Positions 51,795 through 60,736 of a DNA stretch of 64,000 nt are shown piece by piece. Made by a program: the position numbers and the translations under genes. This DNA is from an uncultured Litoreibacter sp. GTDB taxonomy: Bacteria; Pseudomonadota; Alphaproteobacteria; Rhodobacterales; Rhodobacteraceae. The notes under the pieces were generated by a model. It did not search any database. It was not told the origin of the DNA and was given only the letters and a program-made list of their open reading frames with translations. Within the stretch, counting starts at the first letter, position 1; the number at the start of each line of letters is the position of its first letter. Location: contig NZ_CANKWO010000001.1 in NCBI RefSeq assembly GCF_947487515.1, forward strand, positions 744,001-808,000, written 5' to 3'.

Positions 51795-52051
51795 TTCGCC
51801 ACCTCGGATGCCAGTTCCACGCTTAGAATTTCATGGGTGGTCACGTTGCGTTCCAGCAGCAGCCAACTGGAACAGCCCGCCTCGTGGTGCCAAAGGTCTT
51901 TCGTGACACCCGCAGGGTTCTCGCGGATGTGCAGGTACTTATGGATCGCATCCAAATCGCCCTCGGCGGGACGGTTCAGGTAATCAGACGCTCCGAGGTA
52001 GTAAAACTCGCGCCGGTCACGATCACCGCAGATTGGGCATTTGATACGCAT
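51791..52051 (-). CDS. soxD: Sarcosine oxidase delta subunit
   Basis: 86 aa. MRIKCPICGDRDRREFYYLG with the CPxC pair and later HHEAGCSSWLLLERNVTTHEIL supply the Cys/His zinc site of this small subunit. Starts 9 bp after the soxB stop and overlaps soxA by 4 bp. Confidence 0.95.
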   Translation of the reverse strand: MRIKCPICGDRDRREFYYLGASDYLNRPAEGDLDAIHKYLHIRENPAGVTKDLWHHEAGCSSWLLLERNVTTHEILSVELASEVAK

Positions 52052-52060
52052 GTCTCGTCC

Positions 52061-53314
52061 TCAGTGCAGATTGTGTTGAGAGCCGGTGCCCTCTTCGTCC
52101 ATCAGGTCGTGGCCTGTGCGGAAGCGATCGAAAGTGTGACGTTCAGCCACCTCATGCGGCTTATCCTCAGCCATCAGATGCGCCATGCACCAGCCGGACG
52201 CAGGCACCGCCTTGAAGCCTCCGTAGCACCAGCCGCAATCCATATAGAGGCCGTCGACTTCGGTGCGATCAATGATGAAAGAGCCGTCCGGCGTCATATC
52301 CATGATCCCACCCCATGATCTAAGCACCTTGGCCTTGCCCAATGCGGGGACAAGGGACATGCCCGCCTCCATCACATGCTCCATCATCGGCAGGTTACCG
52401 CGTTGGGCATAGGAGGCGTAGAAATCCAAGTCTCCGCCAAAGACCAAACCACCCTTGTCAGACTGGCTGAGATAGAAGTGCCCCATGCCGAAGCTCACCA
52501 CATGGTCGACCGTGGGCTTCAGGCCCTCGGACACGAAGGCCTGCAGGATGTGACTTTCGATGGGCACCTCCAGCCCCGCCATGGCTGCCACTTGGGACGA
52601 ACGCCCAGCCACCACGATCCCCACCCTTTTGGCACGAATGGTCCCTCGTGAGGTCTGCACCCCCTGAACCGCCCCGTCTTTGACATCGATGTCGGTGACT
52701 TCGCATTGCTGGATAATGTCGACGCCCAGTTGATCCGCACCGCGCGCATACCCCCAAGCCACCGCATCATGGCGGGCCGTTCCACCGCGCGGATGGTAAA
52801 GGCCACCGTAAACAGGAAAGCGGTGATTTTCAAAATCGAGATAGGGCAGATGTCTGCGCACACCTTCGCGGTCCAAAAGGATCGCGTCATCGCCTTGGTT
52901 GCGCATCATATTCCCGCGCCGCGCGAAGGCGTCGCGCTGACCGTCTGAGTGGAACAGGTTTATCAACCCCCGCCCCGAATGCATCGTGTTGAAGTTCAGC
53001 TCCTGCTCCATGCTTTCCCACAGCTTGAGGGAATGGGAATAGAATTCGGAGTTCCCTGGAAGGAAGTAGTTGGCGCGCACAATGGTGGTGTTCCGGCCAA
53101 CATTCCCTCCCCCGATGTAGCCGCGCTCGAGCACCGCGATGTTTTTGATGCCGTGGTTTTTGGCCAGGTAATAGGCGGTGGCCAAGCCGTGCCCCCCTCC
53201 GCCAATGATGATCACGTCGTATTCCGACTTCGGCTCGGGGTCCCGCCAAACAGGACGCCACCCCTTATTGCCGGTTAGTCCTTGTTTGAGGATTTGAAAG
53301 GCATTGTAGCCCAT
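52061..53314 (-). CDS. soxB: Sarcosine oxidase beta subunit
   Basis: 417 aa flavoprotein of the D-amino acid oxidase-like group. FAD-binding YDVIIIGGGGHGLATAYYLAKNHGIKNIAVLERGYIGGGN, then RNTTIVRANYFLPGN. HPRGGTARHDAVAWGYARGA contains the His expected to hold FMN covalently. The C-terminal TPDGSFIIDRTEVDGLYMDCGWCYGGFKAVPASG is typical. It is the first gene of soxBDAG; the promoter must lie in the 106 bp before it, which also hold the TadE-gene terminator. Confidence 0.95.
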   Translation of the reverse strand: MGYNAFQILKQGLTGNKGWRPVWRDPEPKSEYDVIIIGGGGHGLATAYYLAKNHGIKNIAVLERGYIGGGNVGRNTTIVRANYFLPGNSEFYSHSLKLWESMEQELNFNTMHSGRGLINLFHSDGQRDAFARRGNMMRNQGDDAILLDREGVRRHLPYLDFENHRFPVYGGLYHPRGGTARHDAVAWGYARGADQLGVDIIQQCEVTDIDVKDGAVQGVQTSRGTIRAKRVGIVVAGRSSQVAAMAGLEVPIESHILQAFVSEGLKPTVDHVVSFGMGHFYLSQSDKGGLVFGGDLDFYASYAQRGNLPMMEHVMEAGMSLVPALGKAKVLRSWGGIMDMTPDGSFIIDRTEVDGLYMDCGWCYGGFKAVPASGWCMAHLMAEDKPHEVAERHTFDRFRTGHDLMDEEGTGSQHNLH

Positions 53315-53355
53315 TGCAGTCTCCCGTGGTCACCACGGGTAGAAAAACAGCAAAA

Positions 53356-53380
53356 CGGGCAGAGTGGAAGACCCTGCCCG
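53356..53380 (-). terminator. Terminator of the TadE/TadG operon
   Basis: Minus-strand hairpin CGGGCAG / CTGCCCG (53380-53374 / 53362-53356) with a short inner helix, then TTTTGCTGTTTTT. Lies between the TadE-like gene and soxB. Confidence 0.7.
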
Positions 53381-53420
53381 ACATTGATTTGTATCACAGC
53401 GACACATGCGTCGCTTGTGC

Positions 53421-54005
53421 CTAGCAGCTAGGCACATCCACGCCATTGTCCCAAGACAAGCAAGACGCAAAGCGAGGGGAGGTTACCACAAAGTTCTCAA
53501 ACACGCGGTGACCCCAGCCAATGTTAAACGCCGGATTGTAGTCGGTGAATGACTCAACCAAGATCACACGCTCTCCTATGGCCATCAACGGGATACGGTT
53601 CCTGAACGCAGATCCCCGCACGGTGTCATTCGTCTGTACAGACAAGGTACCTTTGGTCGAATGGGACCACAGAACGCGGTGTTTTTTCCCGTTCCACGTC
53701 AAGCTCGTGACCCGCAACGCCGAGGTGCCAGACGTATAGGCCAGCGAGTCGTAGAGGTCCTGCAAGTTGTTGATATATTGCTCCGTGGCGCCATTGGTCC
53801 GGCGTGACAGAATATCGCCAATTGTATAGGTGGCCTTAAGCGCAGTGTTGCGGTTCTTGAACCCGTCGAAGAACACAAAGCCCCCCACAAACCATGCCAT
53901 AAGCAGCGGCAGGATCAGCACGGCCTCAACGGTCGCAGAGGCCCGAGTATCACGTATGAACTGCGCAAACGGGGCAGCGGTTTTTTGCAAAAGCTGTTTC
54001 ATCAT
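53421..54005 (-). CDS. TadE-like pilus assembly protein
   Basis: 194 aa. The N-terminal basic segment and hydrophobic helix RASATVEAVLILPLLMAWFVGGFVFFDGF match the TadE/TadG pseudopilin-type start, with the conserved Glu of TVEA. The extracytoplasmic domain has a C-terminal Cys pair (ASCLSWDNGVDVPSC). Last gene of a three-gene unit; it overlaps the next by 4 bp. TadE-like minor pseudopilins serve Flp/Tad pili, but no tad secretion genes (cpaF, tadB, tadC) are in the window. Confidence 0.88.
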   Translation of the reverse strand: MMKQLLQKTAAPFAQFIRDTRASATVEAVLILPLLMAWFVGGFVFFDGFKNRNTALKATYTIGDILSRRTNGATEQYINNLQDLYDSLAYTSGTSALRVTSLTWNGKKHRVLWSHSTKGTLSVQTNDTVRGSAFRNRIPLMAIGERVILVESFTDYNPAFNIGWGHRVFENFVVTSPRFASCLSWDNGVDVPSC

Positions 54006-54559
54006 TCAGGCTCCACCGAAAAGGCCGACATCGCAATCATGTTCAATCGCCCATGGGAATCGCGCGTTAGATACTCCCCCAAGGCAGCCGTCGGGAAGAA
54101 TGGCACAATCGACATACAGGCCCGCAAGAACATCACATCATTCGCCTCACCGGTATCAAACGCGGTGGCAGGGATCACATTGTCGGCGTGGTTCCGGCAA
54201 GGTGTCGCCCCCGTAGGGAAGTCCCAGTTCTGATCGTCCTCATCCACCCGCACCATCTCAAGTGTCAAATCGTCAAGGCAGTGGTTTCTCAAGATGACCG
54301 TCTGAGAGCATAGCAATTGCTTCACCTGATCTTGCGTAAACGCGCGATTGCTCGAAATGCGCACTTCACGCACCGCCACATCCAGAGCCCGATCAAACAT
54401 CATGTAGCGGGTCATCAGCATCCCGATCTCGAAAATTGACATGAAGACCAACATGAAGGCTGGGAACAAGATGGCGAACTCAATCGTTGCGTTCCCGTCT
54501 TCACGCCCCATAAGGCGACGCAGAGAGCGCAAGAAGAGTGATGGCTTACATGACATCAT
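54002..54559 (-). CDS. TadE family protein
   Basis: 185 aa. REDGNATIEFAILFPAFMLVFMSIFEIGMLMTRYMMFDRALDVAVREVR is a full TadE domain: the Asp-Gly-x-A-T-I-E-F start, hydrophobic helix and following amphipathic segment. Cysteines at CSQTVILRNHC and the later ATPC and RACMS regions may pair outside the cell. Overlaps both neighbours by 4 bp. Confidence 0.92.
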   Translation of the reverse strand: MMSCKPSLFLRSLRRLMGREDGNATIEFAILFPAFMLVFMSIFEIGMLMTRYMMFDRALDVAVREVRISSNRAFTQDQVKQLLCSQTVILRNHCLDDLTLEMVRVDEDDQNWDFPTGATPCRNHADNVIPATAFDTGEANDVMFLRACMSIVPFFPTAALGEYLTRDSHGRLNMIAMSAFSVEPE

Positions 54560-56031
54560 TGGATCAATCTCAACTGGTTAATTGTTTTGGCAATGGCCCC
54601 GAAAGCATCACTGATTTCAACACCTTCCACTGCATAGAAGTGGCTATCTGTTGTCGCACATTCGCTCATGACTTCCGACGCATAAGCATTGGCGCTGATT
54701 TCGAAACCGATACTGAACACCACGATCCCTGCATCGTTTGATGCGTCGCAAATATCGTGCAACCGGTTATCCGCAGTAACAGAACCGTACTTCTGGTAGT
54801 AGAACTTATTCCGGTCGTACCAGCGCACAAAGTTATTGAGGAAATAGAACAAAGCGTATTTGTTCCACTGGCGGCGCTCGGACGTGGAGTTATACGCCCA
54901 GCTTTTGATCCGGTATTGGTTCACGTTCATCCCGTCAGTCATCAGCACGATGACCTTCACGGTTTCTTCGTCATCATAGTCCACCGGACGGCCAGAGAAC
55001 GCCGGGTCAACATCACCAGAGCTGATCAGGGCATCCACAACCGGCCGCATGTTCGGATCCAGCAACGCCGCGCCCCACTTCATGGCATAGTGAATGCCTG
55101 TCGCGGTTCTGGGTTGGTATTGGTTGATCGTGTTCTTAAGGAAATTCACATCGTTCTGGAACAGCTTGATTTCCTCATGAGACTTGTCTGAGCACCAAGG
55201 GTTTTGAATGCGATAGCCATAAGAAGACCCATAGTATAGGCTGGAGTACTCAAAGTGCTGGGCTTGTTGATACTGCTTGGAAAAGCTCAAAGGCACGGTT
55301 GTGAAGTCGCTGGCCTCGAACTCCACGCAATGCGAGTAGCCGTGCACTTGGTTCACATTCAGCGCGTCGAACAGCGCCTCACCTGCGTTGGTTTGCCCTG
55401 TGTAAGGGATCACCGATATGGAAATCAGATCTTTTGTGTCAGGCGTAATCAATGTGTCCACGAATTCATTCGCAGCTTGCTGCATGTTTTCCAGCTTGTC
55501 GCGATCATCCATGGAACCCGAGATATCAAGCACCAAGGAAATTTCGACTTGGTTGATCCGCTCCTCGGCAGCACCGCCCGCTGGGGCGTCAAGGCTCCCG
55601 ATGCCGACCATATTCAAGAACATGCTGTCAACTTGGCTGGAGGCATCCGCACGCACGGTCCGGAAGTTCAGCCCTTCGGTCACATCCACGGTTAGGTCAT
55701 ACCCGCTGAGGCCGGATTTGGCGAAATAGTCTTCGACGACCTCTTGGGGATCATTTGTCTGGTCCAGATCAGCGGCCGCAAGAACAGCGCGATCCAAAGT
55801 CGCTTGCAATCGCGAGCGCATGTTTTCGTGGCGCATAAAGTCAATGGCCATGCCCGTCGCGACAAGGACCATCATGAAAATTGTCAGCCCGAAGATCAGC
55901 ATCGTGCCGCTTTCTTCGCGGGCGAATCCACGGGTACGGCCTGCAAGCCGCATTTTTACTTGGGCCAGAAACCCTGCGTTTTGCCCCAAACCATTGGAGA
56001 TCTCGCTACATTCATTACGCTTGTCACTCAT
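54556..56031 (-). CDS. TadG-like protein with VWA domain
   Basis: 491 aa. N-terminal pseudopilin-like helix REESGTMLIFGLTIFMMVLVATGMAIDFMRHENMRSRLQATLDRAVLAAADL, then a von Willebrand A domain with MIDAS motif LVLDISGSMDDRDKL and VKVIVLMTDGMN. A Tyr/Ser/Gln-rich insert (KQYQQAQHFEYSSLYYGSSYGYRI) lies within the VWA domain. Probably inner-membrane anchored with the VWA domain outside, as for TadG adhesin-like proteins. First gene of the operon; its promoter lies in 56032-56355. Confidence 0.92.
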   Translation of the reverse strand: MSDKRNECSEISNGLGQNAGFLAQVKMRLAGRTRGFAREESGTMLIFGLTIFMMVLVATGMAIDFMRHENMRSRLQATLDRAVLAAADLDQTNDPQEVVEDYFAKSGLSGYDLTVDVTEGLNFRTVRADASSQVDSMFLNMVGIGSLDAPAGGAAEERINQVEISLVLDISGSMDDRDKLENMQQAANEFVDTLITPDTKDLISISVIPYTGQTNAGEALFDALNVNQVHGYSHCVEFEASDFTTVPLSFSKQYQQAQHFEYSSLYYGSSYGYRIQNPWCSDKSHEEIKLFQNDVNFLKNTINQYQPRTATGIHYAMKWGAALLDPNMRPVVDALISSGDVDPAFSGRPVDYDDEETVKVIVLMTDGMNVNQYRIKSWAYNSTSERRQWNKYALFYFLNNFVRWYDRNKFYYQKYGSVTADNRLHDICDASNDAGIVVFSIGFEISANAYASEVMSECATTDSHFYAVEGVEISDAFGAIAKTINQLRLIQ

Positions 56032-56355
56032 GACTGACCTTCCCTAGCACCAGCACGTGCTTTGTCACCGGACGCAATTCGTCCAAAACCTACTAAGCCC
56101 CATCACTGTGGCTAGAATTTGGCGAAATTGGGCGGAATTGGGGCCTTTAATCGGTGTTTTCGGCAACTTTTCAACGGTCTGTTAGGTATTGTTCCTGCAC
56201 GTTCACCAATGAGTGACCAATTGTACGGAATCAGCCAATCCGGAGCCGATAGATCAAAAACCACTTACGTTACGTAGAAACCGCGTCTAGGTTAACTTTA
56301 TAAGCCGCCCAAAATTTAAGCAGTTTATTAACACCTGCCGTGTCAGGAGACATAC
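56032..56355. promoter_or_regulatory. Divergent intergenic region between the TadG-like gene and gdh
   Basis: 324 bp without a convincing ORF. It holds three 10-bp tandem units, GAATTTGGCG, AAATTGGGCG and GAATTGGGGC (56115-56144), a long AT-rich stretch before gdh, and the gdh ribosome site AGGAG (56345-56349). Both promoters must be here; I cannot fix -35/-10 boxes with confidence. Confidence 0.6.
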
Positions 56356-57786
56356 ATGAGCACACCAAACGAACCCTCTTTCCGTGAATCCGTTGAACTG
56401 ATGTTCAATCGGGCTGTGGCCCTAATGGATCTGCCACCGGGACTGGAGAACAAGATCAGAGTCTGCAACGCGACCTATACCGTACGGTTCGGTGTTCGGT
56501 TGCGAGGCCAGATTCACACTTTTACAGGATACCGCGCCGTTCATTCCGAACATATGGAACCTGTAAAAGGCGGCATCCGCTTTGCCCCCAATGTGCACCA
56601 AGACGAAGTTGAAGCGCTTGCGGCTTTGATGACTTTCAAATGTGCGCTTGTGGAAACACCTTTCGGTGGCTCCAAGGGCGGGCTGTGCATTGATCCGCGG
56701 GAATGGGATGAGCACGAACTGGAGCAAATCACCCGTCGCTTTGCCTATGAGTTGGCCAAACGTGACTTGATTAGCCCCAGCCAAAACGTCCCCGCCCCAG
56801 ACATGGGAACCGGCGAACGCGAAATGGCATGGATTGCCGACCAATATGCCCGCATGAACACCACCGAAATCAACGCCCGCGCTTGTGTCACAGGCAAGCC
56901 GTTGAATGCCGGTGGTATCGCAGGGCGTGTAGAGGCGACCGGCCGAGGCGTGCAATATGCTTTGCAGGAGTTCTTCCGCTATCCAGAAGACATCGCGGCG
57001 GCTGGCCTTGAGGGGACACTCAAAGACAAGCGCATTGTCGTTCAAGGGTTGGGAAATGTGGGCTATCACGCCGCAAAATTCCTGTCGGAAGAAGATGGCT
57101 CCAAGATTGTGGGCATCATCGAACGGGACGGCGCCCTGACTAGTGACGCAGGCTTAAACGTCGAGGCCGTTCATGCGTGGATCGCCGAGAACGGGGGCGT
57201 CAAAGGCTGCCCCGAAGGAACCTATGTCGAAGACGGTGCGAGTGTTCTGGAAGCCGCCTGCGACATCATGATTCCGGCGGCACTGGAAGGGGTTATCAAC
57301 CTGTCCAACGCGGAGCGTATTCAGGCCCCGCTGATCATCGAGGCCGCGAATGGTCCGATCACCTCTGGCGCGGATGACATTCTGCGCGAAAAAGGGTGCG
57401 TGGTCATTCCAGACCTCTATGCCAATGCGGGCGGTGTGACAGTGTCCTACTTCGAATGGGTCAAAAACTTAAGCCACATTCGCTTTGGCCGGATGGGGAA
57501 ACGCCAAGAAGAGGCACAGCACCTATTGTTGATCAACGAGCTGGAACGCCTGTCAGGTGACAAAGGCCTTGGATGGGAGTTGAGCCCTGATTTCAAGGCG
57601 CGCTTCTTGCGCGGTGCCGGTGAGATTGAGCTCGTGCGTTCTGGGTTGGATGACACCATGCGAACGGCCTATCAGGCGATGCGTGCGGTCTGGCACGGGC
57701 GCGAGGATGTCCATGACTTGCGCATCGCGGCCTATTTGGTCGCTATCGACCGGATTTCCAGCAGCTACCGCGCCAAGGGGCTGTAG
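56356..57786 (+). CDS. Glu/Leu/Phe/Val-family dehydrogenase (probable glutamate dehydrogenase)
   Basis: 476 aa. Interconverts glutamate and 2-oxoglutarate with NAD(P). Substrate-site segments: EPVKGGIRFAPNVHQDEVEALAALMTFKCALVETPFGGSKGG with K71, K95 and K107, and NVPAPDMGTGEREMAWI. The nucleotide fold starts at KRIVVQGLGNVGYHAAKF, with acid DLYANAGGVTVSYFEW later. The C-terminal tail is longer than in short GDHs. Cofactor choice is not clear from sequence. AGGAG precedes the ATG. Single-gene unit. Confidence 0.93.
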   Translation: MSTPNEPSFRESVELMFNRAVALMDLPPGLENKIRVCNATYTVRFGVRLRGQIHTFTGYRAVHSEHMEPVKGGIRFAPNVHQDEVEALAALMTFKCALVETPFGGSKGGLCIDPREWDEHELEQITRRFAYELAKRDLISPSQNVPAPDMGTGEREMAWIADQYARMNTTEINARACVTGKPLNAGGIAGRVEATGRGVQYALQEFFRYPEDIAAAGLEGTLKDKRIVVQGLGNVGYHAAKFLSEEDGSKIVGIIERDGALTSDAGLNVEAVHAWIAENGGVKGCPEGTYVEDGASVLEAACDIMIPAALEGVINLSNAERIQAPLIIEAANGPITSGADDILREKGCVVIPDLYANAGGVTVSYFEWVKNLSHIRFGRMGKRQEEAQHLLLINELERLSGDKGLGWELSPDFKARFLRGAGEIELVRSGLDDTMRTAYQAMRAVWHGREDVHDLRIAAYLVAIDRISSSYRAKGL

Positions 57787-57796
57787 CCGTCACAAT

Positions 57797-57825
57797 CGGG
57801 TGGGGCGCGATATGCGCCCTGCCCG
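57797..57825. terminator. Hairpin between convergent genes
   Basis: CGGG-TG-GGGCGC / GCGCCC-TG-CCCG dyad with loop GATAT, about 10 bp after the gdh-type gene stop and 7 bp from the end of the convergent gene. Weak T tract. Confidence 0.5.
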
Positions 57826-57831
57826 TCTTGG

Positions 57832-58353
57832 CTAGCGCAGACCATCCAAATCAATCAGACCATCGCGTTCTGCAATCATCGCGGCCAATGTATCCGCCAT
57901 GAGCTTCCCTTCGGCGCCAGAGGTCAGACCACCCACGCCAATACGTTTGCCAAACCGCCACCACAGCCCCGGCGCCCAAGCATTCGGATACGGAACTTTC
58001 AGGGTCACCAAAAACCCGTTGGACGGCTTAAACGCGAAGAAGCTGCGGTCCACCTTCAACACATCTTCCATTCGGAAAATGACGCGACCATCTGACAAGC
58101 GCAACTCATCGTCCGTCAGTTCGATCATATGCCCTGTCACGTCCCACATTTTGTAGCCGCCATAGAGCGCCGCCAGACCCAAAACGATCAACAGAAACAC
58201 CAAATGCAAACCGGCAGGTGGCTCCACGGCGACAAGATATAATAGCAAAGCCCCCAACGCATATAAAACCACGGTCCCGAACAATCGGCGCGGGGCGGAG
58301 GGGATCAACCCCGCAATCACTTCAGAGCGCGGTTCATTCTTGGTGTCAGTCAT
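57832..58353 (-). CDS. Hypothetical two-helix membrane protein
   Basis: 173 aa. Two adjacent membrane helices (about 24-43 LFGTVVLYALGALLLYLVAV and 48-66 LHLVFLLIVLGLAALYGGY), then a cytoplasmic PH-like beta domain: IELTDDELRLSDGRVIFRMEDVLKVDRSFFAFKPSNGFLVTLKVP. The layout resembles bacterial PH-domain membrane proteins. Function unknown. Confidence 0.8.
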   Translation of the reverse strand: MTDTKNEPRSEVIAGLIPSAPRRLFGTVVLYALGALLLYLVAVEPPAGLHLVFLLIVLGLAALYGGYKMWDVTGHMIELTDDELRLSDGRVIFRMEDVLKVDRSFFAFKPSNGFLVTLKVPYPNAWAPGLWWRFGKRIGVGGLTSGAEGKLMADTLAAMIAERDGLIDLDGLR

Positions 58354-58412
58354 GGGCTCGCTTTCAATTGCACATCTCCCGCTTAGCGAAACTCGCCTTG
58401 CGGCGCTAGCCC

Positions 58413-59369
58413 TCAGCCTCGATTTGGCACCACCTCATATCCGGCCTCTTCGGGTTCCTCGTCAACCATTTCAGCCGGAAACCCCGGCGCTGTGATGTCC
58501 AGCCCCGTTGCATCCTCCAAGCGTTTGACAATATTGGGGGACAACTCGCGCGGGCCATAGCGCGCAATCCCGTCCTTAAAAATTTCAATCATGAGCGGGT
58601 TTACCTCCAAGGGGATTCCCGCACGATCGGCGACCTCTTGAAACAAACCGATGTCCTTCAACACAAGGTCCATGGTAAATGAAATGTCGCGAGATCCGTT
58701 CAAAATGACCTGACTTTCGGTCTCATGGACGAAAGATGTGCCGGAGGAGATTTTCATCGCCTCATAGGCCACATTCAAGTCCATCCCCGCCCCTTTGGCG
58801 ACCGTTAATGCTTCTGCGCAGGTAATCAGGTTGGCCGTGGCGAGGTAATTGGTCAAAACCTTCAACACCGAGGCCGACCCGACGTCCCCCGTGTGCAAAA
58901 CCCGCCGCCCCAAAGTGGTCAGCAAGGGCAGTATTCTTTCGAAAGTCGCACGGTCACATCCCGCAAAGATTGAGATATTTCCCGTATCTGCCCTGTGACA
59001 CCCCCCAGACACGGGGCAATCCACCGCCGTCGCACCGGTTTTAGACACCAACGCACTGAGGCGTTTGACCTCTGCCTCGTCGGTGGTCGACATCTCCATC
59101 CAGATTTTGCCTGGCCCCATTGCTTCGATTAACCCGTCCTTTCCTTCAACGACCTCTGCCGAAATTGACGGGTGGGGCAAACACGTGATCACGACATCGC
59201 AGGCCTGCATCAATTCGCGCGGGCTACCGGCTGATTTGGCCCCCTTTTCCATCGCAGCCGCCACCAGATCCTCGTCAAGGTCGCGCACAGTGACGTCGAG
59301 CCCGTTGCGCAACAAAGACCCGGCCAACTTACCCCCGACATTGCCCAAACCGATAAAACCAACACGCAT
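58413..59369 (-). CDS. NAD(P)-dependent beta-hydroxyacid dehydrogenase
   Basis: 318 aa. MRVGFIGLGNVGGKLAGSLLRNGLDVTVRDLD is the Rossmann start of the 3-hydroxyisobutyrate dehydrogenase family. DCPVSGGCHRADTGNISIFAGC is the substrate-binding signature, and GSASVLKVLTNYLATANLITCAEAL carries the catalytic Lys in the xxKxxxN motif. It may oxidise 3-hydroxyisobutyrate or a related acid such as tartronate semialdehyde; the sequence does not decide. C-terminal extension beyond 295 residues is slightly long. Confidence 0.9.
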   Translation of the reverse strand: MRVGFIGLGNVGGKLAGSLLRNGLDVTVRDLDEDLVAAAMEKGAKSAGSPRELMQACDVVITCLPHPSISAEVVEGKDGLIEAMGPGKIWMEMSTTDEAEVKRLSALVSKTGATAVDCPVSGGCHRADTGNISIFAGCDRATFERILPLLTTLGRRVLHTGDVGSASVLKVLTNYLATANLITCAEALTVAKGAGMDLNVAYEAMKISSGTSFVHETESQVILNGSRDISFTMDLVLKDIGLFQEVADRAGIPLEVNPLMIEIFKDGIARYGPRELSPNIVKRLEDATGLDITAPGFPAEMVDEEPEEAGYEVVPNRG

Positions 59370-59482
59370 TTATTTTCCTCCCGTTGTTCAGGAGATGGTG
59401 AAAGGCGTATTGCGACCCGTCTGTTCCAATTCCGACGCGGCCTCGGAAAAGCGAAGCACGCCGCAGGGGCAAGATGACGAAA

Positions 59483-59854
59483 CTACAAAAATCCCCGCCA
59501 ACGCAGCACAGCCAAGGCAATCCCGCCGATAACCAACACTTGCACGATGAGTGATGCAGCGAACCCGAATGCTGCTTTGACCTTCACGGCCTTTTCGTCA
59601 ATGGCCTCGAGATGGGCAATGCAGACACTATAGGCAGTGCTCACGCGATGTGGATCAAGGCGCAGAAGCATTTTTGGCTCCTTCGACATGCGCTCGGCGT
59701 TGACCAGCTCTTGCGCGGCCAAGCGCACCTGACGCGGCAAAGAGCGCCCCGCCCGCCGCACGCGCACCTCCAAGGATCCGCCCCGCATGCCAAGTTTTTC
59801 GCGCAACAGCACAAAAACCCGCTCAACCAACTGCTCTACAACAACCTTTTCCAT
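59483..59854 (-). CDS. Hypothetical C-terminally anchored membrane protein
   Basis: 123 aa from ATG 59854 (MEKVVVEQLVERVFVLLREKLG), chosen over 59914 because that start would overlap the divergent esterase gene. A basic amphipathic N part (GSLEVRVRRAGRSLPRQVRLAAQELV) and a C-terminal membrane helix (FAASLIVQVLVIGGIALAVLRW). No known motif. Divergent from the esterase with 52 bp between the starts. Confidence 0.65.
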   Translation of the reverse strand: MEKVVVEQLVERVFVLLREKLGMRGGSLEVRVRRAGRSLPRQVRLAAQELVNAERMSKEPKMLLRLDPHRVSTAYSVCIAHLEAIDEKAVKVKAAFGFAASLIVQVLVIGGIALAVLRWRGFL

Positions 59855-59906
59855 ACCCTTCCCTAGCCACTTCCACGACAGACTGGAAGCTGCTAGGGCT
59901 TGGCCT

Positions 59907-60659
59907 ATGCTCAACTACACGACTTTTGGCACCGATGATGCCGCCGCGCCTCTATTAATCGCCCACGGATTGTTCGGATCAGCCCGCAACTGGGGCGTGA
60001 TCGCAAAACGCCTGTCTGACCGTAGCAAAACTGTGGTCGTTGACATGCGCAACCATGCCCACAGCTTTTGGGACGCCAGCCACAGCTATGAAGACTTGGC
60101 CAAAGATTTGGCAAAGGTGATCGAAACCATCGGCGCGCCCATGGACGTTCTTGGCCACTCAATGGGGGGGAAGGCGGCAATGGTTTTGGCGCTGTCACGC
60201 CCCGAGTTGCTGCGCAAACTTGTCATCGCGGACATCGGTCCCACCCCCTATGCGCACACACAGATGGGGCCCATCGCAGCCATGCGGAGCGTGGATTTCA
60301 GCAAGATCGAGCGCCGCTCGGATTTGTTGGAGCAACTCACAGGGCTTGAGGCTGGCGTGCCGGAATTCTTGGCGCAATCCTTTGATCTGGCAACAAAGAC
60401 ATGGCGGCTAAACCTTGATGTCCTATCCGGCGAGATGGGAAAAATCGTAGGCTTTCCAGACATCGACGGCCGCTTTGACGCGCCCGCCTTGTTCCTGTCT
60501 GGGGCCAATTCCGACTATGTCAAACCCGAGGACCGCCCGCGCATAAAGGCTCTGTTTCCGCAGGCCAAGTTTGCCAAAATCCCCGACGCGGGACATTGGT
60601 TGCACGCCGAAAAACCGCGAGAGTTTGAAGCCGCGGTGCGGGTTTTTCTAAACACCTAG
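59907..60659 (+). CDS. Alpha/beta hydrolase, YbfF-like esterase
   Basis: 250 aa from ATG 59907. LLIAHGLFGSARNWGVIAKRL (oxyanion), VDMRNHAHSFW, VLGHSMGGKAAMVLAL (nucleophile Ser), FLSGANSDYV (acid) and IPDAGHWLHAEKP (His) give the complete triad and the RNHG-like YbfF pattern (RNHAHS). Acts on short acyl esters or acyl-CoA in characterised relatives; the natural substrate is open. Confidence 0.9.
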   Translation: MLNYTTFGTDDAAAPLLIAHGLFGSARNWGVIAKRLSDRSKTVVVDMRNHAHSFWDASHSYEDLAKDLAKVIETIGAPMDVLGHSMGGKAAMVLALSRPELLRKLVIADIGPTPYAHTQMGPIAAMRSVDFSKIERRSDLLEQLTGLEAGVPEFLAQSFDLATKTWRLNLDVLSGEMGKIVGFPDIDGRFDAPALFLSGANSDYVKPEDRPRIKALFPQAKFAKIPDAGHWLHAEKPREFEAAVRVFLNT

Positions 60660-60736
60660 GCCCACGACCGCCCCAGACTTGACCCTGAGGTCGCCCGCGT
60701 CCTATCGTAACCCCGTATTTTACAGGAGTATTTCTC

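Noticed and set aside
56316-56331. CtrA-like site TTAA-N-TTAA upstream of gdh
   Set aside because: The spacer is 8 bp (TTAAGCAGTTTATTAA), not the 7 bp of a CtrA box, and the region is AT-rich.
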